From the NCBI GenBank assembly GCA_038230775.1, contig JBBRMQ010000079.1, positions 1 to 15,967 of the forward strand: DNA of 15,967 nt. Reading direction: 5' to 3'. Positions 1-7,119 of the stretch are shown here, piece after piece. The stretch is from JBBRMQ01 sp038230775. Its GTDB lineage: Bacteria; Acidobacteriota; Thermoanaerobaculia; Gp7-AA8. The position numbers and the translations under genes were made by a program. The notes under the pieces are model-generated. The model was not told the origin of the DNA and made no database searches. It worked only from the letters and a program-made list of their open reading frames with translations. The stretch's first letter is position 1. The number at the start of each line of letters is the position of its first letter.

Positions 1-16
1 CTGCACTATGCCGTGC

Positions 17-562
17 TCACTTTGACGGCTTCGCCCGCCCCACCCCCGCCCGCCCGTTCCTTCGGTTTGGCGAATCTTTCAGCGAGTGCTCGTAGGCCTC
101 CAGCGCTTTCGCGGGCTGGTTCAGCTCGAGCAGCGGGTCGCCTAACATTTCTCTTGCGGGCAGCAGGGCGCCGGGCGTGACTGGGCTCTTGTCTGTTGCG
201 TCTTCGAGATCTGCGGCGGATTGCATCAGCGTCACCGCTTCGTCGTTGCGGCCGTCGGCGCGCGCGATCCATGCGTCCGCGGCGCGGCGCTGGATCTCCA
301 CCTGTTCGGCCCAGTACGGATTCAGCGTGTCGACGCCGAGCAACGCGCAAGCGAGTCCGGTGTCGCCGAGGTGAAGCTTGGGAGTCTTGATGAGACGACT
401 GATCCGATTCGTGTGCCACGGCGGCACCGTTTCGAGAAGGAAGACGCGCTCGAGAATCGTGACGTAGTCGTGAATCGTCGGCCGGCTCAACTCGAACGGC
501 GCAGCGATTTCGCTGATATTGAGCAGCCTCGCGGTCTGGCCCGTCGCGAGCGAATGTCTGAC
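17..562 (-). pseudogene. Chimeric relic: DUF4143 end of an AAA ATPase joined in frame to a TPR-protein tail
   Basis: The frame is open from just after an in-frame TGA (complement of 563-565) to a TGA at 17-19. The first part contains RLLNISEIAAPF, LSRPTIHDYVTILE and PPWHTNRISRLIKTPKLHLG, the hallmark winged-helix/DUF4143 region of COG1373-type ATP-binding proteins. Nothing of the AAA (Walker A/B) part remains. Around position 328 the reading changes abruptly to EQVEIQRRAADAWIARADGR and LLELNQPAKALEAYEHSLKD, which looks like the C-terminal helical repeats of a TPR protein of another family. It ends in a low-complexity NRRNGRAGVGRAKPSK tail. An ATG at 488-490 could start a 157-aa product, but that would begin in mid-domain. 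I infer a deletion or rearrangement that fused two decayed genes. A short expressed protein cannot be excluded. Confidence 0.7.
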
Positions 563-587
563 TCACCACGCTAACATCAGAAGAACC

Positions 588-1820
588 GTGAAGAAATTCA
601 TTGCGTATGTCGTCCTGGCGATCGCGGCGACGCTTCCGGGACTGATCGTGCGATCGGCTGGCGTCCATCTGCCGGCGATGGCGTCGGCCGCCGTGTTCTT
701 TACCGCGATTCTCGGAGCAGGTTTTCTGCTTTCATGGGGAGCGGAAGCGGCCGAGCAGCACGTTTCGCGCGGACTGGCAGTGGCGCTGCTGGCCCTGGTC
801 ACCGTGCTCCCGGAGTATGCGGTAGACATCTACTTCAGCTATCAGGCGGGTGCGCATCCCGCTTCGAAGTATGTCGGGTTCGCCGCCGCCAACATGACGG
901 GAGCCAATCGTCTCCTGGTCGGTACGGGGTGGTCCCTCATCGTCTTGCTGTTCTGGTGGCGAAGCGGGAAGCGGGTGGTGCAGTTGCAGCCGCAAAACAG
1001 TGCCGAGATCGTTTTTCTCGCGCTTTCCAGCGTGTACGCCTTCGTGATCGTGATCAAGAATCGGATCGACATCATCGACACCATCGTTCTCACCGCGATC
1101 TTCGCCGCGTACATGTGGCGGGTCGGAAGCGTCGGGGCGGGCGACGATGACGGCGACGAGGAGATCCAAGTCGGACCGGCAGCCGTTCTCGCACAGCTTC
1201 CAAAAGCCCGGCAGTACGCTGCGATCGCGGGCCTGGCCGCGTTCGCGGCTTTTGTCATCATCGCGACGGCGGAGCCGTTTTCCGAATCGCTGATCGCCGC
1301 CAGCCGCGTCCTCGGTCTCCATGAGTTTCTCGTGATCCAGTGGATTGCGCCGCTGGCGGGCGAGTCGCCGGAGATCATCATCACGATTCTCTTCACGCTC
1401 GCCCTGCGCCCAACCATTGCGCTGGGCGCGCTGATCAGCGACAAGATCAATCAATGGACACTCCTCGTCGGCATGATCCCTCTTGCCTACTCGCTGGGCG
1501 CCGGCAGGCTCGGCGCGCTGCCGCTGGATTTCCGGCAGCGCGAGGAGTTTTTTCTGACTGCTGCGCAGTCGCTCTTCGGCCTGGCACTGCTTCTCTGCCT
1601 GCGCTTGAGTCTGAAAAGCGCATTCGCGTTGCTCATCCTGTTCTTTCTCCAGCTTGGTCTCGGGTTCGTCTTTCAGAACGACGAAAGCCGGACGATTGCC
1701 CTGCTGACTTTGATTGGTTGGGTGTACCTCATCCTCGCCGCCGCGATCGTGGTCTGGAATCGTCGCTGCCTCATGGAACGGTTGCGGTCAGGTTTGCGCC
1801 CGGGACCCGGCACCGCATGA
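588..1820 (+). CDS. CaCA-family sodium/calcium (cation) exchanger-like membrane protein
   Basis: This is a 410-aa polytopic inner-membrane protein with about ten hydrophobic segments. Two alpha-repeat-like regions typical of Ca2+/cation antiporters are visible. The first, at residues 51-80, has GAEAAEQH followed by LVTVLPEYAVD (P75, E76). The second, at 256-266, is LAGESPEIIIT (E259, P261, E262). An acidic loop (GAGDDDGDEE, about 183-192) lies between the halves, as expected for the cytosolic loop. The family exchanges Na+ or H+ for Ca2+ or related cations; the ion used here is not decided by sequence. The frame is open from an ATG at 519, but that start would lie in the DUF4143 relic and add 23 non-conserved residues. 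GTG 588, followed by KKFIAYVVLAIAATLPG, is the better start, with only a weak AGAAG upstream. Confidence 0.85.
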   Translation: MKKFIAYVVLAIAATLPGLIVRSAGVHLPAMASAAVFFTAILGAGFLLSWGAEAAEQHVSRGLAVALLALVTVLPEYAVDIYFSYQAGAHPASKYVGFAAANMTGANRLLVGTGWSLIVLLFWWRSGKRVVQLQPQNSAEIVFLALSSVYAFVIVIKNRIDIIDTIVLTAIFAAYMWRVGSVGAGDDDGDEEIQVGPAAVLAQLPKARQYAAIAGLAAFAAFVIIATAEPFSESLIAASRVLGLHEFLVIQWIAPLAGESPEIIITILFTLALRPTIALGALISDKINQWTLLVGMIPLAYSLGAGRLGALPLDFRQREEFFLTAAQSLFGLALLLCLRLSLKSAFALLILFFLQLGLGFVFQNDESRTIALLTLIGWVYLILAAAIVVWNRRCLMERLRSGLRPGPGTA

Positions 1821-1894
1821 ACAGGCGCCTGGCGCGTACCTGATTCCTTGCCCAATCGACGCGGAGGCCCTGGATGAAAACCATCGATGGCCAC

Positions 1895-1910
1895 GCCTGG
1901 GCAACCAGGC
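1895..1910 (+). promoter_or_regulatory. GCAA-loop hairpin just upstream of the BrkB-like gene start
   Basis: GCCTGG, GCAA and CCAGGC form a perfect 6-bp stem closed by a GNRA-class tetraloop, ending 14 nt before the ATG at 1925. No Shine-Dalgarno sequence lies in the remaining gap (cgtagactttcccc). The hairpin may influence translation start, or may be chance in GC-rich DNA. Confidence 0.25.
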
Positions 1911-1924
1911 CGTAGACTTTCCCC

Positions 1925-2935
1925 ATGGCCAGAAAACGCGAGATCGTGGTCCTGACGGCGAAGAACACCTGGATTCTCACGAAGGCCGCGGCATCGTCGT
2001 GGGTCGACGACTACGCACAGAGCATGGGCGCGGCTCTGGCGTATTACACGATGCTCTCCATCGCGCCGTTCCTCTTGATCGTGATCGCGCTGGCGGGGAT
2101 GATCTTCGGCGTCGAGGCAGCGCGCGGGGAGATCGCCGCGCAACTGCAGGGTCTGATGGGCCGGCAGGGAGCCGAGGCGGTGCAGAAACTGCTCGAGAGC
2201 GCGAGCAAGCCGGCCGAAAGCGTTGCCGCCGCCGCGGCCGGCGTGGTCCTGCTGCTGGTCGCAGCGACCTCGGTCTTCGCCGAATTGCAGGATGCGCTCG
2301 ATCGCATCTGGCGTGCCCCGAAACGATCCAGAGGGGGAATCGGGAGACTGCTGCGGGCGCGCCTCCTCTCGTTCGGTACGATCGCCGGGATCAGTTTTCT
2401 GATGATGGTCTCGCTGGTGGTCAGCGCAGCGTTGGCGGCGTTCGGGAAACTGTGGGGACCGCGTTTTGTCGATTGGCAGTTGATGGTTGCCATCGTCAAC
2501 GCCCTCTTCAGCTACGCCCTGACCACCACCGTCTTCGCGATGATCTACAAGGTGATGCCTCGGGTGAGGGTGGCGTGGACGGACGTCTGGATCGGAGCGA
2601 CCGTGACCGCGCTGCTGTTCACGATCGGCAAGTCGTTGATCGGACTCTACATCGGCAGGAGTGGCATCACGTCGGGGTTTGGCGCGGCAGCCTCGCTGGT
2701 CCTGGCCATGGTGTGGGTCTACTACTCCGCGCAGATCTTTCTCCTCGGAGCGGAGTTCACCTGGGCCTATGCGCTGACCTTCGGCTCCCGCAAGGAACAG
2801 AAACTGCCGGACGCCGCACCAGCGGTGCCGAGCAAGGCCGCGGATAAGAAGCCGGATGCGAGCATGGTCGAGGCGAAGAAGGCGGCAATCGTTGCGACCA
2901 AATCCGCCGCGGCAGATGAAAAGGCATCGTCGTAG
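1925..2935 (+). CDS. YihY/virulence factor BrkB family membrane protein
   Basis: This is a 336-aa inner-membrane protein. The BrkB/YihY signature is clear: SMGAALAYYTMLSIAPFLLI (about residues 33-52), then AATSVFAELQDALDRIW, where family members usually have a similar NLQ.aln.iW motif, and a late block with GAAASLVLAMVWVYYSAQIF and LLGAEFTWAYA. Roughly six transmembrane helices are visible, matching the family. The C-terminal 45 or so residues are a charged Lys/Ala-rich tail (KAADKKPDASMVEAKKAA), probably cytoplasmic and disordered. The molecular function of the family is unsettled, and the old name 'ribonuclease BN' for YihY is wrong. It lies 104 bp after the exchanger gene on the same strand, so co-transcription is possible. 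No good ribosome-binding site is seen before ATG 1925. Confidence 0.9.
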   Translation: MARKREIVVLTAKNTWILTKAAASSWVDDYAQSMGAALAYYTMLSIAPFLLIVIALAGMIFGVEAARGEIAAQLQGLMGRQGAEAVQKLLESASKPAESVAAAAAGVVLLLVAATSVFAELQDALDRIWRAPKRSRGGIGRLLRARLLSFGTIAGISFLMMVSLVVSAALAAFGKLWGPRFVDWQLMVAIVNALFSYALTTTVFAMIYKVMPRVRVAWTDVWIGATVTALLFTIGKSLIGLYIGRSGITSGFGAAASLVLAMVWVYYSAQIFLLGAEFTWAYALTFGSRKEQKLPDAAPAVPSKAADKKPDASMVEAKKAAIVATKSAAADEKASS

Positions 2936-2967
2936 CCGGGCACTCGCGGGCACCCACTCAGGTGTGA

Positions 2968-3270
2968 TGTACCAAGCCGTTGTTCCTCGAAGAGGGTCGC
3001 GACGGTCAGGCGATGTCGTACCTCGCGGTCGCGGACTTCGGGACCCGAGGGCTGACGGGGGATCCAGGGGCCGTGCCGGAGCTGGATGAGGACGCCGGCA
3101 CGCGCAACGGCTACTACTACTTCTTCCGCAACGTCGGCCGCTCCGGGAAAGGCGAAGGTGATCGCGGGCGTTGGGGACTTGGCAAAGCGGTCCTCCCCGT
3201 CTCCTCGCGCATCCGTGCGATCTTTGGTCTCACCATCCGCCCTGATGACAACCGTCCGCTACTCCTCCTC
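2968..3270 (+). pseudogene. Fragment of a GHKL (MORC-like) ATPase, truncated at both ends
   Basis: The frame opens after a TGA at 2965-2967 and has no plausible N-terminus. It reads EEGRDGQAMSYLAVADFG and TRGLTGDP, resembling the Bergerat-fold D.G..G (G1) box. This is followed by YYYFFRNVGRSGKGEGDRGR and WGLGKAVLP, resembling the glycine-rich G2 lid (GxxGxGK), and by SRIRAIFGLTIRPDDNRPLLL. I recall this combination from large GHKL ATPases of bacterial restriction/Z1-type defence operons; that assignment is from memory and not certain. Similarity appears to stop near 3270, and the frame ends at 3321 just inside the 244-bp repeat. No helicase, nuclease or other partner of such an operon is present, so this is a decayed remnant. 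The N-box (Asn-containing helix) is missing, so it cannot be active. Confidence 0.6.
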
Positions 3271-3343
3271 GAATTCTCGTCCGTGCTGCCACGCCGCGAC
3301 ACCGAGATCCACGACCGGTAGAAAATTTGCCGTTCATGATTTT

Positions 3344-3358
3344 CCGAGGGATCCTCGG
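3344..3358 (+). promoter_or_regulatory. Conserved 6-bp hairpin enclosing a Shine-Dalgarno-like GAGG
   Basis: CCGAGG, GAT and CCTCGG form a perfect stem-loop 3 nt before the ATG of the 64-aa gene. The GAGG that could serve as ribosome-binding site lies in the 5' arm, so it would be masked when folded. The same 15 nt are unchanged in the second copy (9687-9701), although flanking leader bases differ. Confidence 0.45.
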
Positions 3359-3361
3359 AGC

Positions 3362-3556
3362 ATGAAGAGCGACAGATGGGCGGACCGGTTGAACGATCTC
3401 GAGGACGAGCTCTTTGCGCGCGGCGCGCAGATCGACATCGATCCGGAGCTCGACGATGACAGGAAGCTGACGATTCTCGAAGAGATCCTGGCATTCGAGA
3501 ACGCGCGGCACGATGCAAGCGATGACGCCTTCGGAAAACGGATCCTTGATTGCTGA
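3362..3556 (+). CDS. Small acidic protein of unknown function, paralog 1 (64 aa)
   Basis: I do not recognise this protein. It is a 64-aa, strongly charged, Asp/Glu-rich product starting MKSDRWADRLNDLEDELFAR and containing ILEEILAFENARHDA, probably two or three helices. It has no Cys/His metal pattern, transmembrane segment or signal peptide. Its paralog at 9705 has the same length and about 56 of 64 identical residues. Of 20 base differences between the two coding regions, about 12 fall at third codon positions, 2 at first and 6 at second. No indel or internal stop occurs. This pattern supports real coding on the plus strand over the antisense frames that are also open here. A conserved hairpin directly precedes the ATG. 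Size and charge would fit a small regulatory or antitoxin-like protein, but nothing in the sequence proves this. Confidence 0.7.
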   Translation: MKSDRWADRLNDLEDELFARGAQIDIDPELDDDRKLTILEEILAFENARHDASDDAFGKRILDC

Positions 3557-3638
3557 TCCGCCGCCGTGGAACTGGTGGGAGCTCGCCGTCTTCTTCAAGA
3601 ATGAATCGCCGCGCTTCGTACATCGCCTTATTTACTGA
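3522..3638 (+). CDS. Possible overlapping 38-aa ORF downstream of the 64-aa gene
   Basis: In the +1 frame relative to the 64-aa gene, an ATG at 3522 opens a 38-aa frame ending at TGA 3636-3638. A TTG at 3546 overlapping the end of the upstream gene is an alternative start. The sequence IADPPPWNWWELAVFFKNES has an aromatic composition unlike random GC-rich DNA. In the second repeat copy the same frame also has an overlapping start (ATG, MTADSDAASVQLVDVSSREW), but the two downstream sequences are unrelated and copy 2 runs into hairpin repeats. It may be the truncated start of a second gene once coupled to the 64-aa gene, or chance. Confidence 0.25.
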   Translation: MTPSENGSLIADPPPWNWWELAVFFKNESPRFVHRLIY

Positions 3639-3688
3639 CGGAGGTGCGAGCGAGTCCGCCTGAGAGCGCAGCCGCAACTCCGGATACC

Positions 3689-6523
3689 TCACGGCTTGAT
3701 CGCCACCGCCTTCTCCGGATCGAGCACGCCCAGCACGTATTGCGTTTCATCGAGGTACTTTCGTGCCGAATCGCGCACCGACTCGCGGCTGATCGCTGCG
3801 ATCCGCTGGTGCTGCCGCGCGATCTCGCCGAAGTCGAGGCCATTCCACGTCAGGTATTCGAGCTGGGCCGCCCAGAAGCCGTTCTCCTTGAGCGCGATCT
3901 CGCGCTCGCGCCGCTCCTGCTCGCGGACGCGGTTCACGTGATCCTCATCGGGGCCCTCGGCCTTGAGCTTGCCAATCTCGGCGAACACCGCCGCCACCAT
4001 CTCATCGACACGCTTCGGATCCGTCGAGAACGAGATCGTGAATGAGTACTTCTCCTCCGGATACCTCGACAGGCCGCCGCCTGCGCCGACGCCGTAGACC
4101 CCGCCGCGGTCCTCGCGCAACTCTTCCCGCAGCCGCGTCTGGAGAACCTCGGCCAGCGACGAAATCCTGAGCGATTCATCCAGACTCCACGGTGCCTTGC
4201 CGTGGAACACGATGCGAACGCTGCTCCGCGGCTCGATCCCTTTCTCCACCTTCACCTTCTGCACGCCCGGCGTCGCCTCGACGCCCACATTCCGCCATGT
4301 CTCGCTGCGGCCCGCGGACGGTAGTCCGCCGATCCATTTCTCGACCAGCGGCCGGATCGACACCGGATCGAAGCTGCCGACGATGGTGAAGAGAAACCCC
4401 GATGCATCGGCGAACCGCTGGTTGTAGAACGCGAGCGCCTGATCGAGATCGATCTCCTTCAATGCGTCGACGGTCAAGGGTCGTCGCCGCGGATTGTCAT
4501 GGGTCAGCACTTCGTTCATCCGCTTTGTGAACCAGAAGCCGGGCGATGCCTCCTGATGCTCGAGCTGCCCGTGCATGGTGGACATGAATGACGCGAACGC
4601 TTTCTCGTCGCGCCGCGCCGGAGTGAATCGCAGATAGAGAAGCTGGAACGCGGTCTCGATGTCGTGCGTCGACGCGCTTCCCTGCACTCCTTCGCTGAGC
4701 TCACTGATGTACGGACCCACGAAGGCAACTTTGCCGGTCAGCGCCTTGCCGAGCTCAGTCGAGTCGAACTTGCCCAGGCCCATCCGCCCGACGACAGATG
4801 CTGCCAGTTCGGCGGTGACGTGCATCGAGTCGGGCGCCAGCGACTGCCCGCCGGCAGACCACCCGCGAATAAGAATCTCGTCGTTCTTGAAATCCGTCGG
4901 CTTGAGAAGGACGACGGCGCCGTTCGAGAGTTTCCACCGCGTGGTCCCGACGTCCGCGAACTTCGTCTCCTCGACGACGGTCCCCGCCTTCGGTTCCTGC
5001 GCGACGAGCGGCTCGTCGCGGACGCGATCGACCCACGGCGTCACCGCCAGCTGGTCGGCGGCATTGAAAACCGAGAGCAGTTGCTTCTCGTCCGGGACCT
5101 TCGCTTCTTTCTTCTCCGGGCCGCTGACCAGGATGACGCGATCGGTGCTCGTGATCCACTGGCCGGCCCGCGCATTCACCTCGGCCAGCGTGATTCCGGG
5201 GATCAGCTGGTAATACAGATCGCGGCGTGTGGCGATGTCGGGCGCAGGCTGGTGATCCAGAAAGTTCCCGATGTAATCGAACACCAGTCTTGCCGATTCC
5301 TGCTTGTCGCGCTCGTCGTACGTGCGGTCGATGCTGCGCAGGAACAACGTCTTTGCGCGCGACAGCTCCGTTTCCGCGAAGCCGAACTGCTCGACGCGCT
5401 TCGCTTCGGTGAGCAGCGTCGTGAGTGCCCGTTCCACGCCGCCGTCGTTCACCCGCGCGTTCAGCCGGTAGGCCGACTTCGTGCGCCCAAGAGCTCCTGA
5501 TCCGGCAAAGGCGCCCTGATACGGCGGATCGGCGGCGCGGCCGAGCTCGGCCAGACGCTGGTTCATCATCAGGTGATAGAGGTTGTCGACGAGCGACTGC
5601 CGCAAGTCGGCAACTGTGCCGCGCGGGATCGGCGGGCGCTTGTAGTCGACCTCCACCGAGATTCCGGTCGCCTCGCGATCGGTCACCACGCTGGTCAGCG
5701 TCTCCTTGTGATCCGGAATCGCGAATTCCTTCCGCGCCGGCCCTCGCTTCGAGGGGATGGTGCTGAAGCGGTCGCGCACGAGAGTCTCAATCGCGGCGGG
5801 ATCGAAATCGCCGACCGCGACCACCGCCATGAGCTCGGGGCGGTACCAGTCACGGTAGAACTTCCGGATCTGTTCCGCGGGCGCCTGCTCGATGACTTCC
5901 TTCAAGCCGATCGGAATTCGATCCGCGTACTGCGATCCGTGGAAGACGATGGGGAACTGCTTGTCGCGGATGCGGCCGCCGGCGCCGCGGCCGAGGCGCC
6001 ACTCCTCGACGATGACGCGGCGTTCTTTTTCGATGGCGTCGTTCTCGAACGAGACCGCGTGGGTCCAGTCCTGGAGGATGCGGAACCCGGTGTCGAGGAC
6101 CTTCGGGTCATCGGTCGGCACATGCAGGATGTACACGGTCTCGTCGAAGCTGGTGAAGGCGTTGAGGTCCGGGCCGAGCCGCATGCCGGCGCGCTCGAGG
6201 TACTGGGTGATCTCCTGTTTGTGGAAGTTCTCCGTGCCGTTGAACGCCATGTGCTCGACGAAGTGCGCGAGCCCGCGCTGACGGTCGGACTCGAGCACCG
6301 ACCCGGCATTCACGACCAGCCGCAACTCCGCGCGGTGCTCCGGCTTGTGGTTGGCGCGAATGTAATAGGTGAGCCCGTTCGGGAGGACGCCGTGGCGCAC
6401 CGCGGGATCGAGCGGGATGGGCGCCGAAACGGGGGCGAGCTGGCCCTGCGGGGGCGGCGTGGATGTCGTGCAGTGCGAAAGAACTACGGCAATAGCAAGA
6501 GCGAACGGTGTTAGACGTGGCAT
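3689..6523 (-). CDS. M16 family (insulinase/PqqL-like) zinc metallopeptidase, probable lipoprotein
   Basis: This 944-aa protein has two M16 halves, the full length for the PqqL-like type. The inverted zinc motif HxxEH is seen as HFVEH at residues 87-91 inside RGLAHFVEHMAFNGTENF. The third ligand is probably E167 (IEKERRVIVEEW), 76 residues after H91, the usual spacing. The second half (from about residue 530) lacks the motif, as expected for the inactive partner domain that helps form the peptide chamber. The N-terminus is a short hydrophobic signal (LTPFALAIAVVLSHC) with Cys18 as a possible, non-canonical lipobox, followed by a Pro/Ser/Thr linker. It therefore likely acts in the periplasm on small peptides. 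The ATG at 6523 has GAGGA 7 nt upstream on the coding strand. Downstream of the gene no U-run terminator is seen. Confidence 0.93.
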   Translation of the reverse strand: MPRLTPFALAIAVVLSHCTTSTPPPQGQLAPVSAPIPLDPAVRHGVLPNGLTYYIRANHKPEHRAELRLVVNAGSVLESDRQRGLAHFVEHMAFNGTENFHKQEITQYLERAGMRLGPDLNAFTSFDETVYILHVPTDDPKVLDTGFRILQDWTHAVSFENDAIEKERRVIVEEWRLGRGAGGRIRDKQFPIVFHGSQYADRIPIGLKEVIEQAPAEQIRKFYRDWYRPELMAVVAVGDFDPAAIETLVRDRFSTIPSKRGPARKEFAIPDHKETLTSVVTDREATGISVEVDYKRPPIPRGTVADLRQSLVDNLYHLMMNQRLAELGRAADPPYQGAFAGSGALGRTKSAYRLNARVNDGGVERALTTLLTEAKRVEQFGFAETELSRAKTLFLRSIDRTYDERDKQESARLVFDYIGNFLDHQPAPDIATRRDLYYQLIPGITLAEVNARAGQWITSTDRVILVSGPEKKEAKVPDEKQLLSVFNAADQLAVTPWVDRVRDEPLVAQEPKAGTVVEETKFADVGTTRWKLSNGAVVLLKPTDFKNDEILIRGWSAGGQSLAPDSMHVTAELAASVVGRMGLGKFDSTELGKALTGKVAFVGPYISELSEGVQGSASTHDIETAFQLLYLRFTPARRDEKAFASFMSTMHGQLEHQEASPGFWFTKRMNEVLTHDNPRRRPLTVDALKEIDLDQALAFYNQRFADASGFLFTIVGSFDPVSIRPLVEKWIGGLPSAGRSETWRNVGVEATPGVQKVKVEKGIEPRSSVRIVFHGKAPWSLDESLRISSLAEVLQTRLREELREDRGGVYGVGAGGGLSRYPEEKYSFTISFSTDPKRVDEMVAAVFAEIGKLKAEGPDEDHVNRVREQERREREIALKENGFWAAQLEYLTWNGLDFGEIARQHQRIAAISRESVRDSARKYLDETQYVLGVLDPEKAVAIKP

Positions 6524-6640
6524 GCGATGTCCTCGACGTTAAGACTCGAAGGATACCCGCAGGTTTCGGTCGAGGGGCTGGCGCGCCATCGTCGTGCCCG
6601 GCTCAGCATGCGAGCTCCCAACCGGCGCCGAGGGTTCTAG

Positions 6641-6721
6641 GTGTCATCCCGAGCGCAGCGAGAGATCCCCCGCGACCTTGCGCCCGGGATTCCTCGCCGT
6701 CTTCGCGGCTCGGAATGACAC
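6641..6721. repeat. 81-bp imperfect palindromic repeat (GTGTCATCCCGAGC type)
   Basis: The element begins GTGTCATCCCGAGC and ends GCTCGGAATGACAC, inverted with one mismatch in 14. The inner parts (GAGAGATCCC on the left, GGGATTCCTC on the right) also pair partly, so the whole can fold into a long hairpin. It fills the space between the toxin stop (TAA 6724-6726) and the M16 gene, where it could act as a terminator or mRNA stabiliser. GTCATCCCGAGC-type repeats are familiar in several phyla; no transposase is nearby. Confidence 0.7.
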
Positions 6722-6723
6722 GA

Positions 6724-7119
6724 TTATCGCCTTCGCCCTTCGGCGTGTTCTTGAAAGAAGACCGCGGCTTCGGCTTTGGTGCGGGTTCCGTCCGCCACGC
6801 CGATCGCCAGCTCGTAGAGGTCGTTCGGCCGAACATCGATCATGAAGTCATTCAAGCTGAGAAATGCCAGAGCACAGGCGAGAGCGGTTCGCTTATCGCC
6901 GTCGACAAACGGATGATTCCGTGAGATGTGAAAGAGATAGGCCGAGGCGATCTCGAAAATCGTGGTGTGGAGATAGACGCCTTCGAAGGTAGCTTCGACC
7001 GTACCCATCGCCGACTGAAGAAGACCGACGTCGCGGATTCCAAAACTTCCACCGTACTTACGGATCCGGTCTTCGTGAAGACCCAGAACTTCTTCCAACG
7101 TGAGAAAGATCGGATCCAC
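6724..7119 (-). CDS. doc: Doc/Fic (death-on-curing) family toxin of a type II toxin-antitoxin pair
   Basis: This 131-aa protein carries the Fic core motif as HPFVDGDKRTA at residues 69-79, preceded by the family's FEIASAYLFHISRN helix and followed by ALAFLSLND. Doc proteins inactivate translation by phosphorylating EF-Tu, using the Fic fold in the reverse sense of AMPylation. The usual Asn of the [D/E]GN[K/G]R motif is Asp here (D75), which may alter or weaken activity. It starts with GTG at 7119-7117 on the complement. The antitoxin stop TAG and this GTG share a base (TAGTG), so translation is probably coupled. The gene ends at TAA directly before the 81-bp palindromic repeat. Length and layout match intact chromosomal Doc toxins. 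Confidence 0.9.
   Translation of the reverse strand: MDPIFLTLEEVLGLHEDRIRKYGGSFGIRDVGLLQSAMGTVEATFEGVYLHTTIFEIASAYLFHISRNHPFVDGDKRTALACALAFLSLNDFMIDVRPNDLYELAIGVADGTRTKAEAAVFFQEHAEGRRR

Larger units (their letters stand above)
3317..3560 (+). repeat. 244-bp direct repeat, copy 1
   Basis: This segment matches 9660-9903 without a single indel, at about 90% identity by hand count (about 25 differences). It comprises a 45-bp leader (4 differences) and a whole 64-aa ORF. The similarity starts abruptly at GGTAGAAA and fades just past the ORF stop, so the unit duplicated is leader plus gene. The two copies are in the same orientation, 6,343 bp apart. Confidence 0.9.

Noticed and set aside
732..1454. 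Minus-strand open frame opposite the exchanger gene
   Set aside because: It is an Arg/Asp/Gly-rich shadow of a high-GC gene with no recognisable domain, whereas the plus strand encodes a clear membrane protein.
1771..1980. Short minus-strand frame across the gap between the exchanger and BrkB-like genes
   Set aside because: It overlaps both genes, has no ribosome site and no recognisable motif; the resemblance to a protein is weak.
1673..2953. 426-aa minus-strand open frame opposite the BrkB-like gene
   Set aside because: Its composition (RDDHQ-rich, low complexity) is typical of antisense frames in GC-rich DNA; the plus strand has a clear family match.
3230..3598. Antisense open frame of the 64-aa gene (also present in copy 2)
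   Set aside because: Differences between the two copies concentrate at third positions of the plus-strand frame, indicating selection on that frame and not on the antisense one.
3557..3688. Minus-strand stretch reading MYEARRFILEEDGELPPVPR as a possible gene start
   Set aside because: It continues into the antisense of the duplicated 64-aa gene and has no homologous counterpart in the second copy; too short to support.
4664..6514. Long plus-strand frames inside the M16 peptidase gene
   Set aside because: They are antisense shadows of an intact, full-length peptidase and show no family features.
6641..6721. Insertion sequence end or transposon inverted repeats
   Set aside because: The paired ends are only 81 bp apart with no transposase frame between or near them, so I call it a palindromic repeat only.
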